Source of the DNA: Pyrocephalus nanus
Taxonomy: Eukaryota; Chordata; Aves; Passeriformes; Tyrannidae
Direction of reading: 5' to 3'
Assembly: GCA_038380795.1 (NCBI GenBank)
Contig: CM076275.1
Location: 4,032,501 to 4,096,500 of the forward strand
Length of the DNA stretch: 64,000 bases
Shown: positions 12,701-24,350 of the stretch, in pieces
How positions within the stretch are numbered: position 1 is the first letter of the stretch
Layout of the letters: every line of letters starts with the position of its first letter
The notes under the pieces: generated by a model
What the model saw: only the letters and a program-made list of their open reading frames with translations
Told to the model about the DNA's origin: nothing
The model's database searches: none
Translations under genes and position numbers: made by a program

Positions 12701-14114
12701 CTCTGAAAGTACAAAGTCAGCAGGGGAGACTGCTTGGAAGCTTATAAGAAAGCAGGAGAGAAATGTTTTTTTGGTTTCTTTTTTCCTCCAGTCAAACTTG
12801 GTTTCTTCTAAAAAACAAAGCAAGGCAAAAGATGAAAGGCCTTCTCTTCTGAAGCCAGAGATGAAGAATACAAAGAATATTAATGACTAACAAGTCTGTC
12901 TGTAAATGCCATGAGCTTAGCTGTAGTGGGGACTAAAAGGAAGAACAGTACTGCTATTAACTAATAAGTTTCTGATCTAAAAAGCAATGATGAAGGCTGA
13001 TTGGGTCATCTGTGGAAGGGAACATGAGTTCAGAAGAACACAGGTTCCCTACAGAGGATAAAAGGAAAGAGGGAAAGATGCCATTATATACATGCAAAAG
13101 CTCAGGATGGTTGTGGTTTATTCACAAAGCATGTGAGGGCAGTAAATTCCCAATTAAGGCTTGTCTGTCCCTCAAACATGTTTGCATGCACAGGTACAGC
13201 TGCCCTGTGGGAAAGTCCAGAACTGCTGCAAATTCATCACTCGCTTTGTATTACAGGACGTTGGATTTTGATGAACTGCATTTTCTAAAGGGGAAATTCA
13301 AAACACACAGAAACTTGCCTGTGTCACAGTTTATTGGACCCAGAACGAGCCTGCCTGGGCCCCAACAGCTTCCCAACCCCCTGGCATCCCACAGTGGCCT
13401 GGGAAGGTCTTATGGACCAGGGGCAGAGCAGCAAGGGCGGGAGGCAGGCACTGGTCTCTCCCCCCTGCACCAGCACAACCCTGCAGGATCAGTGCAAATC
13501 CTCCAGGTTTGAAGTTCATCCATTCTCTCTTGAGAAATTCTTCTAATTTTAGAAGTGAAGCACAATAAAACCAGGAAGAAGAAGGGAAAAAAAAAAAATA
13601 AAAGAAAAACAAACAAAAGAAAACATCTCAGTGCTGAAAATGACCCGATGCCAACTTCAGATTTGGAAACTGATTCATCTGCCAGCTCATAGGCACACAC
13701 ACCTAGTGTGTCTATATTTATATGCATGGACTTGGGCTCCCTGCTCTGTAGAGGCACTGAGTATTTTTAAATCAGCAAGAAATCAAGAATTACTGCACTT
13801 AAAGAAGATGGAAAAATTCCCCTTTCTCTAAGCTGAGATTAGAGGGATCTTGACGCAGCAGCTTTGCCTGCAACATCCAGCAAGGCTGAGAGCCAGCAGG
13901 GACACACAGTTTTCTCTGAGATTCCTTCCCTTAACAGGCCACTGCTCACCCCTGTAGACAGACTATTTTGCATTGGAGCCTGACCCAGCAGATGAGACGA
14001 GATGAGAAGCCTCTGTGTCAGGATCTGGGGAGCATTCTGATCATGTGAAAGATGGCAGAGAGAATCCCTTACTGCCAGAGAGCTGTGCTGCTGCCCCTTC
14101 CTGCTGCCTCACTG
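9766..14114. other. Non-coding stretch, no gene recognised
   Basis: Open frames up to 166 codons occur but have no domain-like features. No splice-bounded coding exon stands out. Scattered A/T homopolymers occur (10470, 12146, 12650, 13588). AT-rich DNA without identified repeats lies around 12350-12620. Confidence 0.55.
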
Positions 14115-14290
14115 GGCTGGGAATTCAAAGCCCCAGGTTCACTGCCCAGCTTTATCCATAACCCACAGTGGTCTCACCAAAGATCGCCAAACTCGCTCAG
14201 CATCCCCTTCTGGAAAATGGGGATAACAACTTGTCTCAGCAGCATCACAAAGGTTTGTTAATGCTTGTAAGCACTTTGTAGATAAGGCAC
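14115..14290 (+). mobile_element. MIR-like core-SINE relic
   Basis: The segment contains, in the right order, the landmarks of the 3' half of MIR-type SINEs. These are a TCACTGCCCAGCTTTA part, then CTGGAAAATGGGGATAACAA at 14210-14229 (MIR typically CTGTAAAATGGGGATAATAA), then a CACAAAGGTTTGTTAATG part, then TGTAAGCACTTTGTAGATA at the end (MIR typically TGTAAAGCACTTTG). It is very diverged, as expected for an element shared across amniotes. Boundaries are approximate. Confidence 0.65.
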
Positions 14291-17200
14291 ATCAAGACAG
14301 CAGTTAGCAGAGGGATTTGGGGCACAGACAGACATAAATCCAAAGCACTCATATCGTACACTTTTTAGACAAGCATGGCAGCAGATCAGCTCCCTGCATT
14401 CAGTGGTTGTGGGCTCCATCCTCTCAACAGACTGAGCACTCTGCCTTTGATCCAAAAAATGAGTCCGTGGAGAATGTTCACATGTTTAATGTTAATCATA
14501 TGCTTAAATCCTCTGAATCTATAAAGAGGGTAAAGGAGAAAAGTGTTCCCCAGCTCCAAAACAAACACACATTCCCAGAAGTTATATTTAGGGCATGAGC
14601 AAACATTTGACCAGCAAAGGCCTTCACTATACACCTGCTAAGCTTCTGCATCCCTGAGGAAACCTGCAGGTGGGGAAAGTGTCCACAGGGAGTCTGCTTA
14701 GACAAAGCCTCTCAAACACAACCAATGTGGTGCTATGTGACAGAATCATCCCAGAGCAAGTGAATTACTACTCCACAAGCAGAGCAGCTCTTGAGCAAGG
14801 AGATCAGAACCCAGAATAAATGAACTAGGGAACTCACCACACAGATTTGAACTTACAATTCTAGATTCATTTGCAACTATTAATTCCCTCATTTATTAAC
14901 TGTCTGTTGTGAGGAAAGAGGCCTTTCTCCAAGGACACTGCCACCCAGTCCTCCCAAATTCCATGTGCCATTGGCAGCATCTAGAAAGCATCTTCTCCTA
15001 ACTCTGCATCAGAGAGGAATGATACTAAGCAAAAATCATTGGATTCCCCTTAAAGCCTTGTTCATTTTCAGCACTGGCTGCTCTCTCTCTCATCTTTACT
15101 CTCTGAAACATCTAACTCAATTTACATCCTGCTAAACTCCTGGCCAAGCAAATGGCTTGGGGCTACCAGTCTCGTAAGCCAGCTGGCCAGAGTATCCATA
15201 AACCTCTGCTCTTGTATCAACCCTCCTTTATTCAGATCCTTTCCTGCAGATGGATCAAGGCAGTGGAGGGAGGGCACAACTCCTTTTGCACAGGTTTGCT
15301 CAGCAGGGCAAGAGCAGGTCCCTGCAGCACGAGGATGCACCGAGCTCCAGACGCTCCTGCAGAGCGAAGCATCCCCCACTACATCCACGGCTGCAGAGTG
15401 GACACAGCCCTGGCCAGACGAGCATCTGCAGCATAAACGTACAACTGCCATCCTGAGACCATTTTCAAGGCCCTGTCAAACAAGAAAAGCCTCAGGCAAC
15501 CAAAGGACCACTACCCAGAGCTTCGCTGCTATAGCAGACCCGTAAACATTATCCAGCTTACTCACAGCAACATCACATTTTGCCAGCAATGTGAAAAGGA
15601 CAAATCACTCTCTCACCAGCATAAATTGCCCAAGATGCTAAATAAGGCTGCTAATTATTTCTGAGGATTTTAAAAGAATCCTTTAAGATTATTGTTCCCA
15701 AATTTGATTAAATAATGCTATAAATCCTTTCAACTGAACATCATTAGATGAACTTGCCTTGATGGTATAAAAGAAACGTGTTCTCCTCAAGCAATGGCTT
15801 TCTGAGGAGTGTGCTGTATTTTTACAGTACACAGCACTAAACCAGAGGGAGCTGTTCCAGTTGCACCTTGCAAAGGGTGTTTATGTTCCTTGTTTGGCTC
15901 AATTAGAACTATGCAAAATGCCAATGTATTTCTACCTTCACCTGCCCTAAACCAAGAACCACAAGGGATGGAATCACATTGCTGGGTGAGGCTGTAAGAA
16001 GTCCAAGGGAAGTTAACACAGCACTAGAAATGCTGGTTATGTTTTTCTACCTCCTTCACAAGACATTTCGCTGTTCCAAGCTCTGTAGCTACTGCAGAAC
16101 AACATGAAGTTCATTGCTGTTGCAGCTCATCAGCATGACCTGGCAAAACCCACCATTGGGAAACCCTCTGAAGAGGACTGAAAGCCCCAGATGACACTTC
16201 CATGACTTTATCAACAGTTCCACAGAGGGAGAACCACTGTTTCTTATTATAGGGTAAGGTACAAGGCACAACTTCTCAGAGCATCCCTCACAATAAGCTA
16301 AGACCTCTTAGACATCTCTGCTGCCTTTGTGTTGTTTGGTGTTGTTGATACCACCCAGAAGGTCACACTTCATTACCAGGCACTCTTCCCTGGCTAGACC
16401 CTTGACTCTCCCCTCGCTCTACCAGTTCTTTGTTGGAATATATAAAGAGCCAGAGGGTAACAAATGAATGCTCTGCCCATCCTCACCCCTTAACCCAGTC
16501 GTCCTTCCCCACTCCTTCTCCCATCCCTGACAAAACAGATGAGATTAAAAGAGTCCTGGAAAGCAGAGCACCAGCAGGACGCATCTTTCAGTGCTGAAAA
16601 GGGCAGACACACCTCCAGGCACGAGGTGCTCCTGGCAGAGCACAGGTATTCCACATCCAGGACTGCTGGAATACACCTTTTACACTACACTGGCTTGGGA
16701 ACGATAATTAAGTCCCAGACTAATTTCTTTCTGATCGACAGCTCTAACTCCTGAGAGACTCCCATTAAGTCAATTCCCAATGCCTTAAATAAGGCGCCCA
16801 TGAAGCTACTAAAACCATGACAGTCTTTTTATCCTGGAAATAGCTGTCTAGGAAATTTCTCCTGTGCAATGCAAGTGTCAGTATCATCGTAAGATGTGCC
16901 ATCACCACCCTACTCCATTCAGGCAGGGACCATCGAGTCTAGAGAATACAATCCAAGCACAAATGGTCCCTCCTCTGCACTTCTCTTTTTCCCCCCTCGT
17001 CTCCCAGTGTTTCATCCTGTGCCAGAGGGATCAGTGCCCAGTGTGGGTCCTCACAAAAGGCACTGAAACGCCCCAGGCTACACGATGTCACCCAGGAATA
17101 CCGTGGGTATTAAAGCCACCACTGAGGGACGAGGTCTGTGCAGCTGCTCCCCTGTCCTATTAATTGGCTACTATGGACACGCTCCCGCCGTAAGCACATC

Positions 17201-17629
17201 TTTGACATAACATAGCATGACAATTTCTTCAGAGTCACAGAAATGCAGAGCATACAAATAAACCTGAATGCTGAAACCATTTCATTGTTCATAAGGATAT
17301 GCACGTTGCACCTGTTACAACCAAGGGCTCTGTCTGAGCCTTGCAGCTGATTATTTCAGCCTCCAACAAGCCTGTCTTGGAGGGCTGTTAAATTCCAGGA
17401 GTAAATAGAGCAAACAGCAAAATTATTTTACAACAAAAAATCATTACCGAATATACACGGAGAGAGGTCTTTAAATCCCAGGCAAAGAAAACAACTCTCA
17501 AACTGACATTTTTCCCCCGGAGCTTCTCACAACCGCTGAGTCAGTTTAAATTAAATTTGGCTGAAACAAAATAACTCCGAGACTGATGCTGGTAAAGTCC
17601 TACCCCGATAACAAATGTTCGGCAGCCCA
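14291..17629. other. Non-coding stretch upstream of CpG island
   Basis: No coding exon was supported. An AT-rich possible regulatory block lies at 15600-15780. Just before the island, GCTGAGTCA at 17535-17543 matches an AP-1/MARE-type site and is followed by TTTAAATTAAATTT. Downstream of a minus-strand start at about 18.2 kb this would be intron 1. Confidence 0.5.
15600..15780. promoter_or_regulatory. AT-rich block, possible conserved element
   Basis: The block contains TGCTAATTATTTC, GATTAAATAATG and TCATTAGATGA motifs in 180 bp of non-repetitive AT-rich DNA, a composition typical of developmental enhancers. The call is by composition only. Confidence 0.25.
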
Positions 17630-17953
17630 ACCGCACGGGGGACTCCGGATGGAGAGGGAGGCAGGACGCTGGCGCGGTACAACCCGGGGGAGCGCTCCCC
17701 CAAAAAACCCCGTCCCGGCAGGAGGGACAGGGCGGCAGCGCCGGGGGAGCCGCGGCCGCCGCAGGGAGCAGGTGGAAGGGCAGGTCCCCGCAGCCAAACC
17801 CAGCCCAGCCCGGCCCGGCCCCGCAGCCAACACGGGGAGGGGAAGGGGGCGATTTTTTTCCGCGGAGAGAGGGACACGGAGGAGAGCGGCAGCGGGTGCG
17901 GGTGCGGGTAGGGCAGGACAGGGCAGGGCGGAGGGGACAGGGACGGGACTCAC

Positions 17954-18215
17954 CGAGCTACGCGCGGCTGCTGCCCCCGCTGCCGTCCATGGGGGCGGCG
18001 GGGGGACGGGAGCCCGCTGCGGGCCAGAGCCGCCCCGCGATCCGCCGCATCTGCCCGCCGCCGCCGCCGCGGAGGAGGAGGAGGAGGAGAAGGAGGAGGA
18101 AGAGCAGCCAGCCCGCCCCGGCCCCCGCACAGCCCGGCCGCAGAGCGCCGCCTGCCCGCCGCGCTGGGAGGGTCCGCGGCCGCGGGGAGGGCTCGGCCGG
18201 GGGCAGGTGCGGCCG
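17954..18215 (-). other. Candidate non-coding first exon with splice donor
   Basis: On the minus strand GTAGCTCG is followed by GTGAGT, a near-perfect donor, so an exon ending at 17954 is plausible. The transcription start cannot be fixed; the upper limit given is where the GC-box cluster begins. The only ATG near the donor opens a 10-codon frame (17990 down to 17958) that stops before the donor, peptide MDGSGGSSRA. It would act as a short upstream frame, so the exon would be 5' UTR unless the start codon lies in a later exon. The exon would include the CCG/GGA triplet run as a structured CGG/TCC-rich leader. Confidence 0.45.
18055..18103. repeat. Adjacent CCG and GGA triplet runs
   Basis: Five CCG triplets (18055-18069) run directly into about ten GGA-type triplets with two GAA/AGA interruptions (18071-18103). 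Both lie in the proposed 5' UTR exon. On the transcript strand they read as TCC repeats followed by CGG repeats. Such runs are length-variable in vertebrate island promoters. Confidence 0.9.
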
Positions 18216-18231
18216 CCCGGGGCGGGGGGCG

Positions 18232-18272
18232 GTGCGGGGATGGGGCGGGGGGCTGTGCGGGGATGGGGCGGG
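18232..18272. repeat. Tandem GC-box repeat in the island
   Basis: An 18-bp block GTGCGGGGATGGGGCGGG occurs at 18232-18249 and again, identical, at 18255-18272 (23-bp spacing). Each copy holds a GGGGCGGG Sp1/KLF-type box. Further GC-boxes flank it at about 18219 and 18284. The G-rich plus strand also has quadruplex potential. Confidence 0.9.
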
Positions 18273-18708
18273 AGGCGGCCCCGGGGCGGTGCGGAAAAGG
18301 GTGGAGGGCGAGAGGAGGGCGATGGAAGCGCCTGTGCATAACGTGGCCCGGCGCGAATCCGCCCCGCGAGGGCTTTTAATGAAGTACAGATGTTCCCTAA
18401 TGTAATTATGTCGTCCTCGCCCCGATAATTGGCTTTGGCAGCGGCGCTGATCGAATCCCCCCCCCCTCCCCAACCTGCGTGGATGCTGTGCCCCCCTCCC
18501 CCGACACTGCCCTGGGGACCCCTCTCCAGGTGTCCCCCGCATGTCCAGCGCCCCTCTCCCGAGAACCCCGCGTTTAGGGACCTGCGATTGCAGTGGATGC
18601 TTTTGGCTCACAGCAGGTGAAAACTGAGGGGCAGCGTTCATTTGCTTGTTTCTTAAAGTGCGTGTCCTTAGAAAGCACGGGCTTGCTTTCTAACCGGGCT
18701 GCTCGCAG

Positions 18709-18894
18709 GCAGGGAGGACAAAACGCCCCGGTTACATAAATGAAAGTTTATCGCAGGCGTTGGGAAAGGGCCATGTTATTGAGCAGGAGCACAGCGCTGC
18801 TTTAGGGTGGCAGCAGAGGGTGTCCTGGCTGGCTGAGCAGGATCAGCACGCCCTGTGCAGCTCCCTCGCTATACCTGGGCTCTCAATGAGCCAG
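18709..18894 (+). ncRNA. Possible divergent lncRNA exon
   Basis: On the plus strand GGGCTGCTCGCAG ends at 18708 as a fair acceptor, and CCAG followed by GTGAGT at 18895-18900 is a strong donor. Together they bound a 186-nt segment without long coding potential. It lies just outside the CpG island, in the orientation expected for a divergent non-coding transcript. Only splice motifs support it. Confidence 0.2.
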
Positions 18895-20994
18895 GTGAGT
18901 TGCAGCAAGTTAAAACACCCCGGTTCTCCCCAGCTTGGTTTGTCTTTAGGGAAATTGCCAGCAAGGACACGCTAATACAAGCCAGATGTGTGGGTGTTTT
19001 ATGCATCCATGTGGGGAAAATGGATCAAGCCCACAAATTCATCTTGCAGAGGACAGGCAGCCAACACAAGGTAATGATTTCTAGTCACTACAGGCCCCAG
19101 ACCACACTGCTTTCACCCGATGACTCAAAGCCGAAACCCAGTCATGCCATTCCTGCTGACACTTGGACACTGTGAGGAGTGTAAATACTTCAGATAAGCA
19201 GGATTAGGGAATTCTCCTAGCCCAGGGCTGCAAAGGGGAGCCACAGAGAGCCTGCACATCTGAACCTCTCTAATGTCAGCTCAGGCAGTATCTAAGGGGC
19301 TGGGCATTTTTGCGTGTTCACACAAAATGCAGGTTGGAAATCAGCTCCCCCCACCCCCAAAACAGACCACATCCTACCCATTCCTTTTGCACAGTCCAGG
19401 TTTTAACCACCAGATTTATCAACTTTTTGTTTTAAATGAAGGCAAACAATTACAGTCCTTTCAAGCAATTACCAACTTCTCAGCACAAGCCCACGAGGAC
19501 AGTCACGCTCCCATTTTATATTTACCAGTGGCAACAAGGTGACACCTCTGGACTGAGAATCATTTTGTACCTATTTGAAGGGTAAAGGGGTGACTCTACC
19601 CAAAAACTGGGGCTACATCACTGTTGATTCTGGCCTCAGCATGAGGAGCTCTGCCTTTGCCTCAGCAGGAACAATAAAATGCTCCTTGTTTTTACAACTG
19701 TGCTCTGCAGATTTCTGAGGGACCCAAGCAGACAGGGGGGTTCACAAGCTGTGCTGGGCAGGCAGTATCCTTGGTTTGCCTTAAAACTGAGCCCCTTTGG
19801 GGTTTTGCTTACCCTCTAATGCCCCCATGGCTGCTCAGACGACACAATCACAGAGATATAAGTGATGCCATGTCTTCCAAACACTATTTTTCATATTGTT
19901 CTTGATTCAGTCGTGATCCCCAGAGAGTAAAGGCATGGGGAAGGTGTAATGTCAGAGGCATCTGTGGGCATTCCCTGAGTACAGATGCCTCTGCAGCTGA
20001 TGGCTTAGGAGGCAGGATGGGGATGAAGAAACTAAGAATATCCTTTCCTCCAGTTTAACTTCAGCCATAGTAGAATCTTTTCTTAGGAGGATATAAATAC
20101 AGAAGAGGTGAGGGAGGCACAAAATCAATACAGTCTGGAACAATGTGACTTGAACCAGAGGACAAGCAGCCTGACAGATTGGCTGCAATTTCTCTCTTAA
20201 GGTCTTTTTTCGAAATGTTAAATTTTTTACTTTAAAAACCAGCCCATCATAATTACAGGCTCTCACTTAAGACTTCCTAGTCTTCCTCTAAAACCAACCT
20301 AGAAATAACCTCATAGAACTACCTAGTTTAGTTTTCCCTCAAGGGCAGATGAAGGAGAACATTCACCCTTAATGGGGGAGTTCTCCAGCTTGAGAGCTCT
20401 TGAGTGAAGATACAAGTAAAACTCACGCTTACCTTATTGGCATCCTTGTTTTTCTTATGCTTCATGGACCTTTTAGCAGGAATCTTCTTCTCTCCTCAGC
20501 TCTACAGATCAGTACTTTTCATCTGCCTCTCATTGACTCCGTTTTTCTACCATCTTTCCAGGTGTGAAGCTGCTAAGTGTGTGATTTCCAAGGACCAGCT
20601 TTGTCAAAGAGAGGAGGAACAGTGTACTCACTCCTCTCTGACCTCTCTTGTGTTTCCCATTCTCCACCTGTTATTAAAGGTAGATGGTTCAGAGCTGGCT
20701 TCAACTTGTTCCTTAGATATTCCAGGGTAATATTCCTCAGGCTTTGCCATTTTCAGCGTACCTTTTGTTTCTGTGCCCCTCTGCAAGTAGGTACTTGCTG
20801 TTTCCTGAAGTTATTTTCCTAGAAGCAGAAAACAGGGGAGTTTACTGTAAAATTCAACTACTAACTGGTCAAACATTGATTTTGTCCATTATTTCATCCC
20901 ATTTTAAGAATAAATGGTTTCTTAAAATAAACAAGGTAACATAACTGTTTGATCCTGAGCAAATAAGAACAAGGCCTCTCTACCCCCACCCCTT

Positions 20995-21115
20995 CCCCCG
21001 GGATAAGGCACCTGTCCAACATTTTATTAACTTTGCTAATTGCATTAAAGCATCCTGCAGTGCTGAACAGTCATCAGCTGCTAATTCCCAGATCTCTATA
21101 GTTGAGCTGAGTCTT
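20995..21115. promoter_or_regulatory. AT-rich block, possible conserved element
   Basis: ATTTTATTAACTTTGCTAAT, GCATTAAAGC and GCTGCTAATTCCC occur close together in non-repetitive DNA. Judged by composition only. Confidence 0.22.
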
Positions 21116-21140
21116 AAATGAGAAAAATTCATAGCAGGGG

Positions 21141-21159
21141 AAAAAAAAAAAAAAAAAAA
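21141..21159. repeat. Poly(A) run, 19 bp
   Basis: An uninterrupted run of 19 A. No retrocopy body was recognised upstream. Confidence 0.95.
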
Positions 21160-22219
21160 GGCATTTTAGACCCACAGTAGTAACCAAATTATCATACAGT
21201 TCTGAATGCTGATCAGGTCCCAGCAGTGATCATATTTTACCAACTACTGGAAGATGATGTTGGGACTCACACAATAAATAGGAGCTATGTGGGTACAAGT
21301 GAGATTGATTAATAGATCTTACATGTTCAGACATTTCTACAAACAAGAAAAATTAGGTTTCCATATGTGAATATTTTATGCAGATTTTTATGCAGATAAT
21401 TTGTACCTGCTCTTTCATTTTGTTACCTTTAGTACTACATGTTAATGTAATAATAATCTAAATTTACATACACAAATTACTGGAAGGTCTGGATCTGGCA
21501 CATTGGGGAGTAATTTCTGGCTGGAAACATTAGCAGTGTGATAACTATTTAGACAACTATATGAAATGAAATAAGCACTTGTCAAAGGAAAAATGCATTG
21601 TTATGAAAACTGGAATCGGTATCATCTTAACTAAAAATGTAACCTGTGAAAAAGAGTTAATTAGAAATTCTCTCCTGCCACTCTCCTGCTTTACTGCTTT
21701 TCCTGTTTCTTTCCTGGGGTGAAATCCTGCTCCCCCAGGAGCAGAGAGCTGGGGAGGCAGAAGCAGCTGTACCTGGAAAAGCAGTAAATCACAGCTCAAA
21801 GGGGAGGGCTGGCAGGATCCTCCCTGCAGGGACCAAACATGCCTGTGCCAGAGGGGGGCCCTGCCCAGGGCTGTGTGACCCACACACAGGGACTGGTGGT
21901 GCACACACAGTAGGTTTGGCACGGGAAATGTTAACCTTTAATTTTGGTCCTGACAGTAGTCAAGGCCTGAATTCTGCTCTGCACCAACAGGAGAAGCAGC
22001 AAGGTTAGAGGGGACACATGGAAGAAGCTGCAGCCGTCCTGCAGTCACTGTCAGACCGTGGTTTCCAGTTGACATGTATCCACATTTTCCATTTTTAAGC
22101 ACAAGGGCATTTTGACCATAGTTTTGGGAAAGTAATATTATTTCTGTCTTTCATTATTTGTTCACCAGGGAACCAATTTTACAGCCAATCAGAAGAGAAT
22201 TGTAGGGAAGGAAGCAGGG

Positions 22220-22250
22220 AAAAAAAAAAAGAGAGAAAAGAAAGAAAAAG
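22220..22250. repeat. A/G purine tract
   Basis: An A11 run is followed by GAGAGAAAAGAAAGAAAAAG. All purine, low complexity. Confidence 0.85.
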
Positions 22251-22254
22251 CCAG

Positions 22255-22515
22255 TCAAGCTACTGCTAATCATATTAATTTATATATGTTGTTTATAATT
22301 AGCCTGTTTAAACATTCATTTTCTTTCTTCAATGAAGACCACATCTCTCCAGGACCCTGGCCATGTCCATTGTCTTTGTGACAGACAGTAGAGATAGGTA
22401 CCAATTACTTGGCTGTTATTTAGTGAGTCTTCCAAAGTACTTTGATGCAGCAGCATTGTAAATTCTCAGCAGCAGCTAATTGTCTCATTTTAATTCATTT
22501 TTAATGAGACACCTG
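22255..22515. promoter_or_regulatory. AT-rich block with inverted repeat, possible conserved element
   Basis: Contains GCTAATCATATTAATT, TATAATTAGC and CAGCTAATTGTC. It also has an inverted repeat GTCTCATT (22482-22489) / AATGAGAC (22503-22510) around a TTTAATTC-type spacer. Motif density suggests homeodomain input. Conservation is not testable here. Confidence 0.28.
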
Positions 22516-23951
22516 GGAGAGCGAAGAAACATCACAAAACCACAAAAACCCCAGAATATTTTTGAGTTGGTCTGCCAGTCTCTCCTCATTTCTGCCTTCC
22601 TACAAAAAGACATTTTGGTACCAGCACACAAAGGTGCAGCCCTTTGGCTTCACCCAGCTGGGTGACAGCATCATTCCCTGACACATCATAACCTTCCCCC
22701 ATGGGCAAGGGAGGACAGTGGTAGGATCTAGGGAACACCATGGCAGGAATCCAGAAAGAAGCCACCTCTGGACCTCAGACATTCCACATCTTCATCACTT
22801 CTGTCTCTCTAGACAGCCAAACCACATTTCCACACTTGCCAGTAGGCTGTAAAAGGAAGGGTTGTCACTCACCATCATTTGACATTTAGATGTGGTTCTC
22901 AGATAGAAAGAAAAAAGGTGGCAAAGGGAAATATTTGCTTCATCAGCAGCTGACTCATTCCATACCTTTTAGTGAAAGGAAAGGTGTCCTCTGCCAGTCC
23001 CCAGCTTGGTTTCCTTAGTTAAGGAAGACACACCCCCTCTTGGTTCTCCCTCACATGGCTTAGTGCTACACTCTGTGTTAACTTCAGCATCCAGATTTCA
23101 TTGACCCAACAGGGGAATTAATTCCAGTAAGACAGAACTGCCCAAATCTCTGTCAGCAGTCTGGCTTCAGGAAGTCACTGGCACAGCATCCCCTTGGTCT
23201 CTGCTGCTGTGGTGGCTGGAGGACAGAGGAGGACACTCCAAGGTGGCCACAAACCAAGCCACACAAGGAGCTCATAGATCAAACCCAGCCCTGCCAATGC
23301 ACCTGGGGCAAAGAACACTGGACACTGAGAAATGCATGTGGTGTGTTCTCACTTTAATTAGAACGGTACCTGTGGTGACAGATTGGTTATGTTTTCACCG
23401 AGGGATTTATCAGAAATTGAGAGGCACACCCAGTAAGCCATGTGGTTTCACTAAGTTATTCCCCTCTCAATTTTGGTAAATAGCTGGGCTCTTTCCTTAG
23501 GGTTGTGATAATTTTTACCAGGTGAGGCCTGTCAGCAGCCACAGGGTGTGGCTGCTCCACAACCACCACAGGAGTCACCATCCCTGGAGCAGTGTCCCCA
23601 CTTGCCCCCAGGCTCAGTGTCTGGAGCACTTTGTGGCATGGCAAAAGCCCCATCCTTGCCCCACATTTTACCTGACCCTCCCTGTCTTTAGCTCTGACAC
23701 CTTAATGAGGGTCTGGCAAAGTGGTCAGGGCTCTGGGAAGATCCACACGTTTCAGTAGGGGCTGGAAAGCAGCTGTGGCTGCTGTTAACACAGAGCTCTG
23801 TGCACCTCTGGTTAGTGCTGCCCTGCCCAGATGCCACAGCCTGCAGTCACTAACTGGTCTCAGTGGGGGAGAACTCCGGTCCAAACTCAGTATCTTTGAT
23901 GTTTAACAGTATAATGACACTCAGTACTATGAGCATGCCAAAAAATTGGCT

Positions 23952-23983
23952 CTTTTTTTTTTTTTTTCCTTTTTTTTTTTTTT
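23952..23983. repeat. Poly(T) tract with CC interruption
   Basis: T15 and T13 runs separated by CC. On the minus strand this would be an A-rich tail; no retrocopy body was recognised. Confidence 0.92.
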
Positions 23984-24336
23984 AATCTATAATTTAGTTG
24001 CTTAATGCATAAAGGAGCCTTGGACAGTTGGAGTGCTGAGACAAGGGGCTTGTTGATTCCAGCAGAAGAGCTCTCGAGCCTGTGGTACAGCCACGGTGGA
24101 GGGCCTGGCACAAACACTCAAGAGCTTTATCCTGCTCAGCCTGCAAAACTCCCCTTCAGTTCTGCTGCTTCTGGGAAATGCCTCAGAGTAAGGTGAGCTG
24201 GCCCCCTTGCATAGGAGGCTGCCAAGCTGCTGAGTTTGTTTGAGGCAAGGGACTGGGGGTCATGTTGTGACCATACGGTCAGGCAGAGCGTCACTTTTGG
24301 GAAATGAGCATTCATGCACTGAATCTACTACTACAG

Positions 24337-24350
24337 AAAAAAAAAAAAAA
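24337..24350. repeat. Poly(A) run, 14 bp
   Basis: A simple A14 homopolymer. Confidence 0.9.

Larger units (their letters stand above)
17630..18560 (-). promoter_or_regulatory. CpG island, likely promoter of a minus-strand transcript
   Basis: About 930 bp are strongly GC-rich with dense CpG, standing alone in AT-leaning DNA on both sides. It holds several GC-boxes (GGGGCGGGG type) between 18219 and 18290, a CCG/GGA triplet run and long G runs. A consensus splice donor on the minus strand at the low-coordinate side (17948-17953) suggests that the main transcript leaves the island toward lower coordinates. No TATA box was recognised, as is common for island promoters. Transcription from the other strand is also possible. 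The long open frames here come from the lack of AT-rich stop codons. Confidence 0.85.

Noticed and set aside
17586..18341. 251-codon plus-strand open frame and overlapping long frames on both strands
   Set aside because: They lie wholly in the CpG island, where stop codons are rare by composition. The product is Arg/Gly/Ala/Pro low complexity with a poly-Glu run from the GGA repeat.
20433..20494. Lysine-rich 62-nt minus-strand mini-exon ending at GTAAGC
   Set aside because: Splice motifs are acceptable but the frame is short and low complexity. The A-rich composition explains the lysines.
20404..20730. Hydrophobic plus-strand frame resembling a signal peptide or membrane protein
   Set aside because: It starts at GTG, and the hydrophobicity follows from T-rich DNA. 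There is no recognisable domain, and the opposite strand is equally open.
21962..22005. GGCCTGAATTCTGCTC string resembling the palindromic repeat edge
   Set aside because: A single short match with no second arm or core.
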